From: Megalopta genalis
Taxonomy: Eukaryota > Arthropoda > Insecta > Hymenoptera > Halictidae
Direction: 5' to 3'
NCBI RefSeq assembly: GCF_051020955.1
Contig: NC_135015.1
Location: 9,807,616 to 9,871,615 of the forward strand
DNA: 64,000 nucleotides
Shown piece by piece: positions 46,447 through 58,912 of this stretch. Under the pieces are notes generated by a model. It was not told the origin of the DNA. It ran no database searches and saw nothing but the letters and a program-made list of their open reading frames with translations. Position numbers and translations under genes: made by a program. The stretch's first letter is position 1. Each line of letters opens with the position of its first letter.

Positions 46447-47785
46447 ATTTTTATGACATTCCAATGATGAAATTGTGATTCAGTGTCGAGAGTAAAGTTT
46501 TCGTAAAAATACACAATCTGTTCGATAAATAATTATGCTTGTACCAGAATCCAAAGAAAAGAAAATTCTTCAAAAAGCAGCGTTCAAAGTTCAAGGAGCA
46601 TTCAAAGTTCAAGTATAGAAAATTGTGATAGTTCTGCTACTTTTAGTTTCAAAAAATTTGACATTTTCAACTCAGAAGTTGGTTCCTGCTGCCTGCAGCA
46701 ACCACCGGTTTATAGAATAAGGTTAAAAAACTTCAGCTTGATTGGTTGGTTAGTTTTTTATTTCTCTTCCGCCAGTAGAAGTTGTACTGCGGAAAACGTC
46801 GAAAGTTCTCAATAGTAAATTCTACGTACTGCACCACGCTGGCTCCAAATGGTCACAGAAGTCGAAGTACTCCGAAATTCTCTGCTAGACTTCTATATCA
46901 TATTTTTGTAAGCAAATAAAATTCTGGAAATGCAGAAACATTCTTGCGAATTATGCTGCAGATAAAAGAATCACCGTGGTTTCTCAAGACATTCGATTTA
47001 AGTTATTTCTGAAGCACAAAGTTTTACATGCGTTTCAATCGATTCATACATTGATTTCGTTTATCGAATACCGCGGACATTTACGGAAGTCAATATTTAA
47101 TGAAACAATTTTTATAAATTCGAAATTGAGTTTATGAATCTGCTGCGTTTGAGAATTAAGTGTGAAACTATGTGTACACGTTAATTTGTATCAATAAGGG
47201 ACAAATTTATTGTACGTCGGTCTTCGATGTACGAATATTATTTATCAGACGACGTAAAGTCTCCAGCGAGCTGCGTAATTTTTACTTTTACGTTCGCTTC
47301 ATTACAGCTCACTTCAAAATTCAAGAGATGAATACACTTGGACGTGGCGTAAGAAGGGTTTAGTTAAACGAGGCCGGCTCCTTCCGCCAAGCATCTCGGA
47401 ATATTTTTATTCGGACTCGCGAGAATCCTCACGGACGTTTGCCACAATCAGCTGCAACATTCTCGGGCATGTCACGAACAGAACGACGTCTAAGCTGATT
47501 AGTTCTCCTCCGAGGAAACCGTATTTGGCAAACGAGCTGGGAGTCCTGGTGAAAATTCAGTGCACGATGTAACGTAATTACGATGTTGGTATGCTCTTTC
47601 ATTAGCTCATCCTGTACGTAATAAGACGAGCTTGTTTGCACACCAAAATAATTGGAAACCGTAGTGTAAATCGTGCCATTACTTGTATTATCAGCACCGA
47701 AACATACGTTCGCTAGCACCCCCTCCCCCCCTCCGCCCTCAACATGGAACTTCCGGTCTTCGCATCATCACACAAATTCTAAGAA

Positions 47786-47820
47786 TGAAAATCAGAATTT
47801 GCATAAAGATCCGCAGTCTA
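47786..47820. mobile_element. solo MITE end, GACTGCGGAT family
   Basis: TTGCATAAAGATCCGCAGTC followed by TA is a well-preserved terminal inverted repeat of the family. The partner end was not identified. Confidence 0.45.
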
Positions 47821-48696
47821 ATAGTTCTTTTTTAATGTTGTATTGCTTCAAGTTTTGCTTTAATCACAGCATTTGATTAAAATTCACAATGAACTCTCGG
47901 GGCAATCTAATCTATCCGAGACCTAATCATAGTTATAACCATAGTTTCCGTATCATTTCTATGGCGCGCGATAAAGTCATTAATAAACAATAATAACTCC
48001 ATTCGTAGTAAGAACGACACAATGCGAGCAATTCTCGATGGGGTCCACTCGACGAGCGAGATTCCAACAAAACCGAAGCTGAAGTGGCCGCGTTCGTGTT
48101 AAAGGACCGCGAAATTCGAAGTTAAGTCAACTCTACGGCTAAACGTCCTTTAAACTGAATAAGCCGATAGTCAAAAGCACCGACGCGAGACCGGCCCGTC
48201 TCTCAAAAACGTAGAAAGGTAAGAATGAACGATTGAAAGGAAGCTGGCCATAGAGCTTGAGGGTGACAATTTTTTGATTCGGACTTTTCCTGGAGCCAGC
48301 CGGTCATTCATCGACCGACCGATTCTCCTGCTTGCTCTGCCGATGCTGGAATGAATGAGAGTGCAGCAGAACGGACTCGGAGGAACATCGGGGTCCCAAA
48401 GTGAATGGGCCCGACAACACCGGGGACCGAAAAAAAGGCAGCCGGTTTTCACGTTCGCTCGCCCGCTGCGCGAACGAAGGCGACACAAGTGTGCCATTGT
48501 CGATCGACAAGGATACGAAAGTGCCTCCGGGCATTGTCGCCGCGCTCCTTAACACCATTAACTACGTTTTACCTTAAATTTAACCCAAAGTGGGGGCTCT
48601 CTTGACAAATTTCCAGGATTTACGGCATCACGGCCGATTTCTCGCCGACAATGACTCCACTTGGTTGGTCACGACTTCGCGTTTCGAGATTCTCCA

Positions 48697-48780
48697 ACAT
48701 CCCTGGCCTTCATCCCCCCCTCTCTTTTTTCCTCTTTCTCTTTCTTTTTATTTCCTTCTCTGCTTCCCTCGTCTACTTCA
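48697..48780 (+). other. polypyrimidine tract with 3'-splice-like end
   Basis: About 75 bp are almost entirely C and T and end in CTACTTCAG. This has the form of a strong 3' splice site, but the frames that follow are short. It may also be simple low-complexity sequence. Confidence 0.3.
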
Positions 48781-50162
48781 GCCTCCTTAATCCGTTTTAG
48801 TTTGAACCGGGTTTGAAGGATTGTTCGCTCGGAAACTGTATTTTATGCTACTTTTAGTTTTCGTGGCGGAAGTGGTAGTAATTAATGGACTGTGAACCTT
48901 TATGCTGTGATTGGAATTGTGAGTTCCTGAAATTTGAAGATTAACGGAAATTTCTGAGATGCAATATCGAAACTTTTTATACGGAGTAGATGCATACGGT
49001 TCTCGATGCAAGATTTCGATATTCCTGATATTTCAGCATTAAGTAGTATAACGTGGATTATTTAACGTGGAGTTAACACAAGAGTTAAACAAAAATATAT
49101 TTGTTCGTAGGAATTAAAGGCGAGTTGAAGAAGATTGTCACTTAGTACCTGCTGTATAAACGTTTATTTATTTTAGATCTTTAAAAATGTACCATTACAA
49201 TTCTGTGAATATGGTCTAGTTCTCGTACGATGTATGCGGTAATAACAATAGCCGTGAATAATTCATCGAAACGTTGTCTGATTTCTCATGCAAGTTGCAT
49301 GCATCCAGCTGCACTATGCAGCTCTGACTTTTCAGATGGTCCTTTTAAATCGTCCGATTTATACGGATCGTTCGAATTTTTAGTCCCCGATGTTTCTGTC
49401 GTTGTCCGTGACATATTCGCGGAATATCGTGCTTCGAGGAAAAACGGATATTTATCTGCGGGGATTTGTGTCCACTAAATTCTCGATATGTTCCCGCGTA
49501 AACACAAATAACCTTCTCCTTTTATCGAACTTTTCGCGCATAAATATAACCCGACACGTGCGATATATATGCATGTTTCAATAAGCGACGATCATAGCTT
49601 ATTACGTCCCTGAAAATCGGTAGCCAACGCTGTTGCTTCGATACCGCGTATCGATCATCGGTGGACAAACACATTACGAAATTAGACTGGGTTGATCAAC
49701 TGTAATTTAACATGTAGTTCCAGCGATCTCTAGATTTAATTAATGTTTTAAACAAATATCAATTTCGTTGATGAATCATTAATCTGTAAAGCTATCAAAT
49801 TTCAGAAATCAGATTTCGATTAAAAGTCATGTTAACGTATTGTAACGTCTAACCCTGTCATATTTCAAGATCATACATTTATTATAAAGACTATTATAAA
49901 ATCGATCGATGTGTCCCTATGGATTTCATTAATCATACTATATTGCGAACAATCTCAATCATCCTTTCATTAAATATCTTCATTATGCCACTCTGCTAGA
50001 GAACCATTTAAACGTGACTCGACTAATTCTTGTGATTCATGAAAATAAGGTGTAAATTTTGAAAGTAATTCAGAGAGGCATCCAACTTGTACTTAAATCC
50101 ACCAGCTCACTTAAATTAAAGTAGTCAAATAAAAGACTGCTTGACATACCCACAATAAGAGT

Positions 50163-50265
50163 TTTATTATGATTAAGCATTTTCAATTACCAAAAAGGTA
50201 TCGTAAATACGGAAGAGGATCATGAAGTAAAATATACAGCACTGAATGTAAAGGATCCATTTAAT
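50163..50265 (-). terminator. candidate polyadenylation signals for ind
   Basis: Reading on the minus strand, ATTAAA occurs at 50260-50265 and AATAAA at 50163-50168. These are about 130 and 230 nt after the ind stop. Either could direct 3' end formation; AATAAA is the stronger signal. Confidence 0.4.
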
Positions 50266-50395
50266 ATTCTTCGTAAACTTATATTAAAAATATACAGCTT
50301 CTTCTCACTTAATACAAAAATATATGTACAAAATGTACAGAGATCGAGGAAACATATTTACAACGAACTGCAACGATGGCATTATAATTTATCTT

Positions 50396-51531
50396 TTATG
50401 AATTAACGATTCTTTCCACAGTGTGCTTGGTACATCCCATGTTCCTGAACACGGGATTGCCGACAGTATTCTGGATCGTGTTTTGATAAACGACGGAGCC
50501 ATCGATCCGCCTCTTTTTATCCTCTGGTTCCTCCCCCGCCTCGCCGAAGGTTCTTTTCAGGCCACTCGCTAAATTCGGTGTCTCCCTCTCGTAGCAAAAA
50601 CGCTCAGGGACGGGGCTGACCCTTGGTAGATCTAATTTCTCCTCCGCCTCCTGATGAAACTGCAGATTTTCCGCGGACAACGCGATCGATCGTTCATACC
50701 GATCGGCCATGGAACTCGCAGTATCCTCCGGATTGACCGTTTCTGCAGTTTTCTCCATCGCATCAATTTTCTCGTCCTTCAATAACTCCTGTTCGCACTT
50801 CTGGCTCGAGGAGTCCTCGCAGCCGTCCTTTTTCTTCCCGCAAGTCCTTAGGCAACAGCACTTCTGACTCTGACCGGCCGGCAGATCCTCCTTCTTGTAC
50901 TTTACCCTGCGGTTTTGGAACCAGATCTTCACCTGCTTCTCGGACAGCCGCAGGTTCGTGGCGATCTCGATCCGCCTGAGCCGCGACAGGTACATGTTCG
51001 ATGCGAACTCGCGCTCCAGCTCCAGCAGCTGGGTGCTAGTAAACGCGGTTCGGATCCTCTTCGAGCTGTTGCCGATGGAGTTTGGAGACTTTGGAGGCGG
51101 CGTCGGGGTGCTGTTGCGGGACGGCGACTCGCTCGGAGCTGAAACATCTGAAGACGCACGATGACGTTAGCTTAGACCGCCTGACAGTCTCGACATCGCG
51201 GATCAACATTCGTGGAAACGTTTCACCGTTCCACGGTAGGATTTGCGCATATGACAGGGGAATATTTACCTGACAGTCTGCTGGTCGACGCGTTTAAAGG
51301 CGACGGAGGACTCTGCCCGGGGGCGGGCAAGCTCCCCATAGCCGGCGGGCTCATAGGAACCGGGATAGGCATGGCCGGTGGTCTTGGCACCGGCCTGATC
51401 GGTTGATAGCCAAGGCCCAAGTTGAAGAAGTTGAACATGTAGCTGGGCAATTGGTTCCCATAGTACGGTAGCGGGTACGCTGGCGGCGAGTTGTTGCCGA
51501 TCAGCGAGTCCACGAGGAAGCTTCGCGACAT
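50396..51531 (-). CDS. ind: homeobox transcription factor ind (Gsx family)
   Basis: Two coding exons, 51531-51270 and 51147-50396, give 337 residues. The 122-bp intron starts GTAAAT and ends CAG, in phase 1. The start is fixed by MSRSFLVDSLIG, the N-terminal motif shared with vertebrate GSX1/GSX2; an in-frame ATG 18 codons upstream lacks that support. Exon 1 continues with a Pro-rich stretch. The homeodomain covers residues 116-175: RTAFTSTQLLELEREF in helix 1, MYLSRLRRIEIATNL in helix 2 and KIWFQNRR in helix 3, with Trp163 and Gln165 (homeodomain position 50). This matches Gsx/ind proteins closely. A Cys-rich segment (184-205) and an acidic, poorly conserved tail follow. In flies, ind is a nuclear repressor that defines intermediate-column neuroblasts of the ventral nerve cord. 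It is the only protein gene other than transposon genes that I recognise here. Confidence 0.93.
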
Positions 51532-51759
51532 GCTGTTTCGATGCTGCCCTCTAAGTTTCGATTCACACTGAACGACACTGATCAATCCTAGCGGCCACTG
51601 ATACTCCCGAATGCACAGACTTCCATCGATTCACTGGACCTCACGGTGCAGGAACGGTCCTTGCCAAATGTCACCAAACTGTCACGCAGCTCTGACAGTC
51701 GAACCTGAACGAAACCCACGGAAGCTGTTGGCGAAGAAGGGACTAGCGAGATGTTCACG

Positions 51760-51900
51760 GCGCGATGGTACACCGTGATCTGCACCCCGAGGAACACGCC
51801 GGAAGAATATATACGGGGTGCTAACTCCACCCAGGGGTTGGTTTCTTTCGGGGCCCCTTTTGTTGAGGGCCCCGCCCTTTTCTCGAGGGCGCCCCCTTCC
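51760..51900 (-). promoter_or_regulatory. probable ind promoter region
   Basis: On the minus strand, TATATATT lies at 51814-51807, about 280 bp upstream of the ind start codon. Just upstream is a GC-rich block (51855-51900) with GGGGCCCC, GGGCGGGGCC and GGGGGCGCCC. A TATA box would place the start site near 51.78 kb and give a 5' UTR of about 250 nt. An additional upstream intron cannot be excluded. Confidence 0.4.
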
Positions 51901-54900
51901 CAAGTCACCCCAACAAAACCGGGGGACCCAGCGGCTCGCCTCCCTTGGGATCGACACCGAGCAGGGCATTTTCTCGCAACGCTAATTCGACGGGTGGCTA
52001 ATATGTCCGGAAACTTTATACTAACCCCCGTGCCCATCTTCCTACTATTATTGGCTGGAGGGCCAACCCATGCGCCGCCGTCGTCGTCTACTCATCATTT
52101 CCCCAGGCGTTCGTTCCCCGCGATGATTTTAGAGTACGACTTTAAATCGCCGGAAATGATCATCCGATCCGCCGGATATCGCGGGCGCGCGTGCACCGGC
52201 ATCGTGGATCCTTTGTGCTTCTATTCGACGATCTTTTCGGGAATCATCCAATGGTACTCTAATCAACAAGCTTGCCGTTTGTATGAACAATTTCTGATTT
52301 TACTTTGGAGCCTATGTTAAAACTTTGCACGCGAACGGAGACAATCAAGCACCAATCACATTTACTATACTGGAACTTCAAACAATTTTTACATTAAATT
52401 TGTTTATATTTAACACTTTTATTACCACATCGATTTTTACGCCACTATATTATATCTCTCAATTTTTATTGGGATACGCGTAACGTAAGAATGTTGAAAA
52501 AGTAATTGCTGTCATGAAACTTGCTGTCATACTAGGTCAAAATGGCCTATCTTGTTTTTTTTGGAAAAAGTGATATTATCACGAGAAAAATTAAATTAAT
52601 AATTAATTCAATATACTTGGAAGTGGAATATCGAGTTGTAATGAATGAATCGATGTTCTGGATTGTTCAAATTATATCCTCAAATTTTTGGGTCTCAATA
52701 ATATTATTAGTTTCTGAGTGACAGTTGTTTGTAAGCTAATCTGGGTCTAACGTGACTCAATATGGCATACGAGTTTCGTATATATTGTAATTTGCTGCAC
52801 ATTCAAATTTGTGAAAAGTGAAAATAAAAGTGCGCTTTATGTCGTAATTTTCTCGTCTGCGAAAGAGAAAGTATTTATTCCTTCGCCGGTGACGAGTATC
52901 GTTTAGATTTCTGTAGAACGTGCTGAAGAATCTGCGATGGCAATCAAGATAGGTTGGTAGCAGGAAACGACTAAGACACAGGTATGCGCCGTGATTAAGG
53001 AAAATGCCATTAATAGTCTCCGCAGTCACGGAATTAGGCGATTCTTATACCGAATAATAAAAGCTTAAAACGAGAGCGTGTCGCGTTATAGTGTTTAATT
53101 TGCAACAAATTTTCATTTATTCATTTTTCACAAAAGTGCTTATATATGAAAATGAAGTTTGTCAATTTAAATTAATTATTGATCTTTTAATCTTTACCTG
53201 TAACAGCTTAAAGTAAAATTGTTAATCGTCGAACTTCGTTGATTAAGCTGGTACTTTATTTTAATTAATTATTTAAAAGTCGATCACAAATTAAATTGAA
53301 TAAATTGGCACAGTTGTCCTTAATTATATAGATGTATATATGTAAATGTAAAAAATAAAATGATATCCATAACGGATCACATACAAAATATTAAACAAAT
53401 TAATTCAATAACATTGAGTTGTAATTTATATAATTAAAACCTAGCTGAGCCAACACTTTTGTATAAACAAGTACCAACTTTGATAAGAATATTTATTTAT
53501 TTATTAAATAGAATAACTTTGTTATATAATATTTTTAGGAATATTTTTATGTTTAAAAATTATCGGAACACTTGTTTAGATGATTATGGAATTGAATTCG
53601 ATAAGAGAGTATCCATTGTGCTACTGCATACTAAAGTTTGCAGAAATCGACGGCAACGTTCCCGCGAATCGCATCAAAGACGTTCAACGGTAATATCGTT
53701 ATCCTCGGCATCGATATTCAGTAACGCAGGAAATCCAAATCAAATCTTAGCGACTATCTGTGTCGCTGATGCCTTTTCCCTTCGTTTTTCATTCAGCGAT
53801 TTGCATCCCTGAGAAAGTATTACGTCACTTAACTGGCGTGTGCCTTTCCATCGAGATCTTGAAACGCGATGGGAAAATAAGATAAATTTAATTCTTTATC
53901 GGCTCGATCTCGAAGATAGCAATAACGCGAGAAATCCATGGAGATCGAACTCATTGTTGAGCGCTCGGAGAATAATTTATTGTGCTCGAGTTAAACTCGG
54001 TTAAAAAAAAATCGGGGTCATTTTGGAACGTTGAACCGAGAACCTATTTCTGGATCTAATAAATACGGGCAAACCGGATTATTCAGGATAGTGTTTCATT
54101 TCATCTCGTTTTAATACGTTTGTATTAAAAACACTATCATTATCTACGGATGGGTCTTATCGTTCTGAAGTTTATCTATAAAATCAATTTACCGTTTCGA
54201 ATACAAGTAGACGAAACTGAAGAAGTTGAGGTGGATTATGTTAATCCGATTACGTTTATACCAAAAAAAAAGTATTAGAATACTCCAATATCTAAACGAT
54301 TCTATGATTTCAATTGAATAATTTTGACAACTGCGTTCAAAACTGTCACGATTTGATTAATTTGTATGATCATAAAATGTAAAGCGATGTAGTGTATGCA
54401 AATATTGAAATAAGCTAGCAAAGACTATGTTTTGCATAACTTATATATATTCTGTAATATTCACAACTCAATTTGTTATCTACGAATACTAGAATATCTG
54501 TGGGAAAAATTAATAAAATTTCACAGATAATGAAACAACGTACAGAAGCAGTGAAAATGTGTTAATTTGACGCGACGAAGGTGCAAGGGTTAAATAATTA
54601 CATCATTGTTAGTAGCATTTGGTTGTTCCATCACATAAAAATTTATTCATCGGAATGATTACGCCTCCCGCTAAAATCTTACCATCGCATAAATATTTGC
54701 TCATAATCAACAAAGTTTATGTAATGAAAGTCAGAGCACGCTGCAAAGTTGGAAGTACTCAAAGGTTAAGAGTTAACTGCAGCTTTTTGCCGTGAGGCGA
54801 AAATATTTGTATACACACAGCTTGCATTAGCATAGTGAAAAGAAGACGGAGTACACACGTTGCGCTACTTTCTTTTCTTCTTTCTTTGACTGCACAAACG

Positions 54901-57900
54901 TGTGCTGTTTCCATAAAAATCTGCCGGCCGGCAAGGAACCGCGGTGTGCGAGCCAGCCTACGGAAGACACGTGTTTCCCGGGAAATTCGCGCAATAACTC
55001 GCAGTCCTTTGCATTTAAAAAATTTTAACGATCCCAACTATGCAAAGCCTTGGTATGGTCCAATTATCGCCGACGAAATGAAATACAGACACTCGAACAC
55101 AAGCAATTTCGCACATAGTTCCCCGAAACTATGCTCGCGTGGCTGAAAATTTACAATCGATGGTCGTTCGACCGGATCGAAAGCGGCGAACATATTGAAA
55201 AGTTTCACGCGCACTGCATTGCAATTTCGACGGTTACGGGAAACTGAAAAATCCGGCATCCAGATTCCAAGTTACGAAGCGAAAGATTTCGAATCGGGCG
55301 TTTCGTCGATTAAACGGTTGTATTAAAATTATGCAATAAATTGCTGCAACCGTCTACGTACAAAGGAAACTAGAATCAAATTAAACTACTGGTGGTCATG
55401 CTTGGGTAAATAAGGGTAAATTTCATATTAAAGGTTCGCAAATGTCCGCTGAAGAAGACCCAGTGAGGGTTTTAATCAGCAGCGCGTTTACAGGAACCAG
55501 AGCCGTGAAGCAACGTTATTTTAGTAATGGACAGTTTAAACTGGTGGCGAGTGCAGCCAAAATGCGGTCGTAAGTTGCACTAATTTCTTGATTATTCGTG
55601 GCCGCTTTATCGACCATGTCGTAAAAGGCGCGGTGCTCACGAGCCGGAAAATTAATATTTAACGTGGAACGTTGGTTCGGTGGAACGTTCGCTGACCAGT
55701 AAATATAACGCTATTGTCTATGTTTACCATTTCGTCGGTGGCCTTACGTTCTCGTGTGAATGGGTTCAACCTCATCGCATCTGCTCAGGCTTTTCACGCA
55801 CGCTATATTCGATTATAACTATTGCATGCATTCATCGCTACCATTACTGTGCGCCGTAAGTTTTCACTTGAATTCGAATTTCTGGTATTTTCGGGTCGAA
55901 ATGTTTAGCTTATTATTGTATGCATTTATAGGAAACACGAATAAGTGAAACACAGAAACCTGAAGAATTTGAGAATATTGTTACGTTATTTACAATTTCT
56001 TAGAACTGTTAAAAAGAAAATTATTTCGCTTCTATTTCTTACAATGAATGTAACAATTTTCATTTTACATGAATACGCGCAGTCCACTTATTATTAATTG
56101 AAAAGCATCAGCTCACCACAGGCATTATGTAAATAAATAAATAAATATGCCAGAAAATCCATGTACTTTATTTAACACTAGTTTAACTTATAAATAAACT
56201 AACTTATAAATAATTTTTTATTCTATTGAATCGTCGATGAAACATATGAAATTCTCGTCTCTATTTTTGTGTTATGAACGCGTTTCTTCGTACGTAATGG
56301 ATAAAATGGATACTATATAGGAGTCGCCGCGAGATCAGAACACGGTTGGGTCTTTTTAACCACGTTGGAAAGTCAATAACAAGAAAGTTCCCCGTTCGAA
56401 TTGAAACTCGACTCGCTATTTGTTGCTGTTGCTCTTCAGGCAAAGTTCTCTAATAAGGACACTATATTGATTTACTCGAGAGCTGTTAAAACAAAAAAGC
56501 TTATTACTTGGAAACACGGTCAAGCACAAGTCTCTACATAAATATTTGTCGTCACTTTGAGGCGCTCGTTCCATTCCTTATATTTTATAGCTTGTCTGCT
56601 GACAAAATCGAAACAACATTCATTATGCAATTAACGTTCATGTTCTAGTTTCTCGTTTCTTCAAGATACTTTCTGTCTAAACTAACAATTTCTGTAGGAC
56701 ACGAAACTATGTATGAAGATCACCTACGCCTAGTCGCACAAGAACGAATTCGAAAGCAACATTGCACAAACCTTGAATCTTTTCTACAATGCCAAGTTTA
56801 ATCACTTTTTTATTACCAATTGGATCACTTAAAGATCCACTTTAAAGCAGTCTACTTTCTACAAAATTAGCAACTTGGTAGCAGAAGCAGATTGTAGCGA
56901 AATATAGGAAAGTAATGAATTCGTACTTTATAGAAATTCCACATAAATACAGAATTAGGGTCGTCCGGTTTACGTTGGTAAAAATAAAAGCACTTGTCTC
57001 TAGAACCACTGGTCAACAGCTAATACTGTTCGAACAGACGAAGGATGAGAGAAAATATCGCCGTGATTTTAAACCTCTAATAACGCGACTAATCCCATTA
57101 CAATGTTGGTGATGCGCAGCGCGAAGAGGAGCGTGGCCAAAGAACCCTCGGCGCTCCTATTAAAAATCAGGGTAACGTTATCTCACGAGCCAGCCCGTGA
57201 ATAATACAATACCCATCTCTCTTTCTCCCTTTCTCTCTCTCTCTCTTTTTCCCTCTCTCTTACCTTCTCTCCTCCAGCATATGTCCGACGTATCCGAATG
57301 ATTCGAAGGGTTGCCGCACCCTCCGCGAGGGGTTGGGGACCCGTCACCCTTCTTACGTACACGAAGTATCGCAAACAAGGTTACGCTAGCCCGGACGCGC
57401 GTTCACGTGCATCGTTACCAGCGTATCTCGAGTGATTACCAGCCAAGGATATTTTAATTTCACGCAGGACCCCTCCTTGAGCCACCTCATTGGCCGGTCT
57501 TTTTATTCGGGGCGTGTCTATCGTTCAACGGGAGCTTTGCACCGCGTGTAGAATCCCTGGCGTCGCGACGCGTTGTCCTGATGAATCAGGGGACACTGGA
57601 ATTTCATTATTAAACGAAAAACATTTCAGCAATCAGAAATAGTTTGCTATATTAAATGTCCCTGTCATCGTCACTAGAGGGAAACACTAACTTGAATTTT
57701 GCAGACAATATTTTTCCTTTTCGGCGAAAAGTTTCTACAATTAACACTTTATCCACCGGAAGTATATTGATAGAATTTTCATTATTGTGCTATACTAAAA
57801 GTAATCTCGAAGTTCTTATTTCTATGCGATAGTCCCAAACAAAATTAATTAGATTATGATATTAGGCATAACTTGGTACGCGACTGAAATTCTTATCGAA

Positions 57901-58713
57901 CTCATCAAAAAGTTCTTAACCGTGAATAGTATACTTAAAAATTATAGAATAATATGTTAATATTTCAGAAGAAATTAGAAGTAGATTCGTTGACATTATA
58001 TTTGGTATAATGAATACGTGATTGTTCCAGAGTGTTCTAGCTGAAACAGACTACACAATTATCTTCTTCAATTTCTCATATAATGATAATAATAATAATT
58101 ATTATATAAATATATTAATATTATTAAATAATTTGTGATTTGTAATTTCTTTTAAAATTATCTATGATTACGCGTATATGTACATAATTCAGAATCAATA
58201 TAGTTAAAGGACATTTTTGAATGGCTTACATAAATAGTAGAGTAATTTCACCTTTTCTAGTGTTTCTCCTTTGAAGAACATTCGCGGAGCTCGTCTCAGG
58301 CATGTTTCAATTTTCCCGTCTTTCACGTTCGTTCGCCGTCAAAGTTACGCGTACGTTCAGTTTCAAAAAGCGCGATGTAGGTAGCAGAGTTTCCAATTTT
58401 CTCGGCTGAACCGCCGAACTACACCGGGTGCCGGTGCACGGCAGCATAGTTCGATACTGGTCTGAAGTTTCAGCCAAAATGGCACGTTGAGGCGCAACGC
58501 CGTCGTACCTATGTCAAGATTAACGAATCTGCGAGACACACCATCGAAGTAGAACTTGCTCGCAGTCTACGATTCCGCAATATACGTACTGATTTGTTAG
58601 TACTCTTCTAAATGTTTGTGGTAGATACAATTTGTTGTTTCATGATTTTGGTTTCATGACTTTCATGTTTTTGGTATTCGTAAGATCATTCAAAAATCTG
58701 CAGCTCTTACTAG
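51901..58713. other. non-coding sequence upstream of ind
   Basis: No supported gene. The sequence is GC-richer to 52.25 kb, then mostly AT-rich, with GC-richer pieces at 54.75-55.3, 55.5-55.8 and 57.1-57.6 kb. A frame of 189 codons at 51751-52320 on the plus strand runs antisense through the ind promoter and shows no domain. A decayed MITE-like end is near 56.06-56.09 kb. Enhancers of ind would be expected here, but none can be proved. Confidence 0.4.
57212..57273. repeat. CT-rich low-complexity tract
   Basis: About 60 bp consist almost only of C and T, including several CTCTCT runs. Confidence 0.85.
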
Positions 58714-58912
58714 TAGACTGCAGATTTTGTGCATGAATGAAAAGAATGAATAGGTTAAATATAAAACTGTAAAGACGTTAGAACTATTTGAGGATACTAT
58801 TACACTAATTCGATCTTATTGCTATTATTAAAAAAAGAAAGATATTTTCATTTAACTCATAGTTGATGCAATTAATGTAGACAATTTTTTTGCATGAAGT
58901 ATCCGCAGTGTA
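58714..58912. mobile_element. MITE, GACTGCGGAT family, copy 4
   Basis: A 195-bp element (58716-58910) between TA dinucleotides. The left end is GACTGCAGATTTTGTGCATG. The right end is TTTGCATGAAGTATCCGCAG then TG before TA. The interior is AT-rich and non-coding. Confidence 0.6.

Larger units (their letters stand above)
36557..50162. other. 13.6 kb without a supported gene
   Basis: Mostly AT-rich. GC- and CpG-richer blocks lie at 38.4-38.9, 40.7-41.3, 42.2-43.2, 44.0-44.5, 46.0-46.3, 47.3-47.75 and 48.0-48.8 kb. Open frames of up to about 140 codons occur there in overlapping phases, but none shows a family motif. Decayed MITE-like ends lie near 37.87 and 40.65 kb. A polypyrimidine tract with a 3'-splice-like CAG is at 48.70-48.78 kb. 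The stretch may be intergenic or part of long introns. Confidence 0.4.

Noticed and set aside
50895..51164. Plus-strand frames over the ind homeobox
   Set aside because: Antisense shadows of the conserved homeodomain exon.
51751..52320. 189-codon plus-strand frame upstream of ind
   Set aside because: It runs antisense across the probable ind promoter in GC-rich DNA and has no recognisable domain; I could not support it as a gene.
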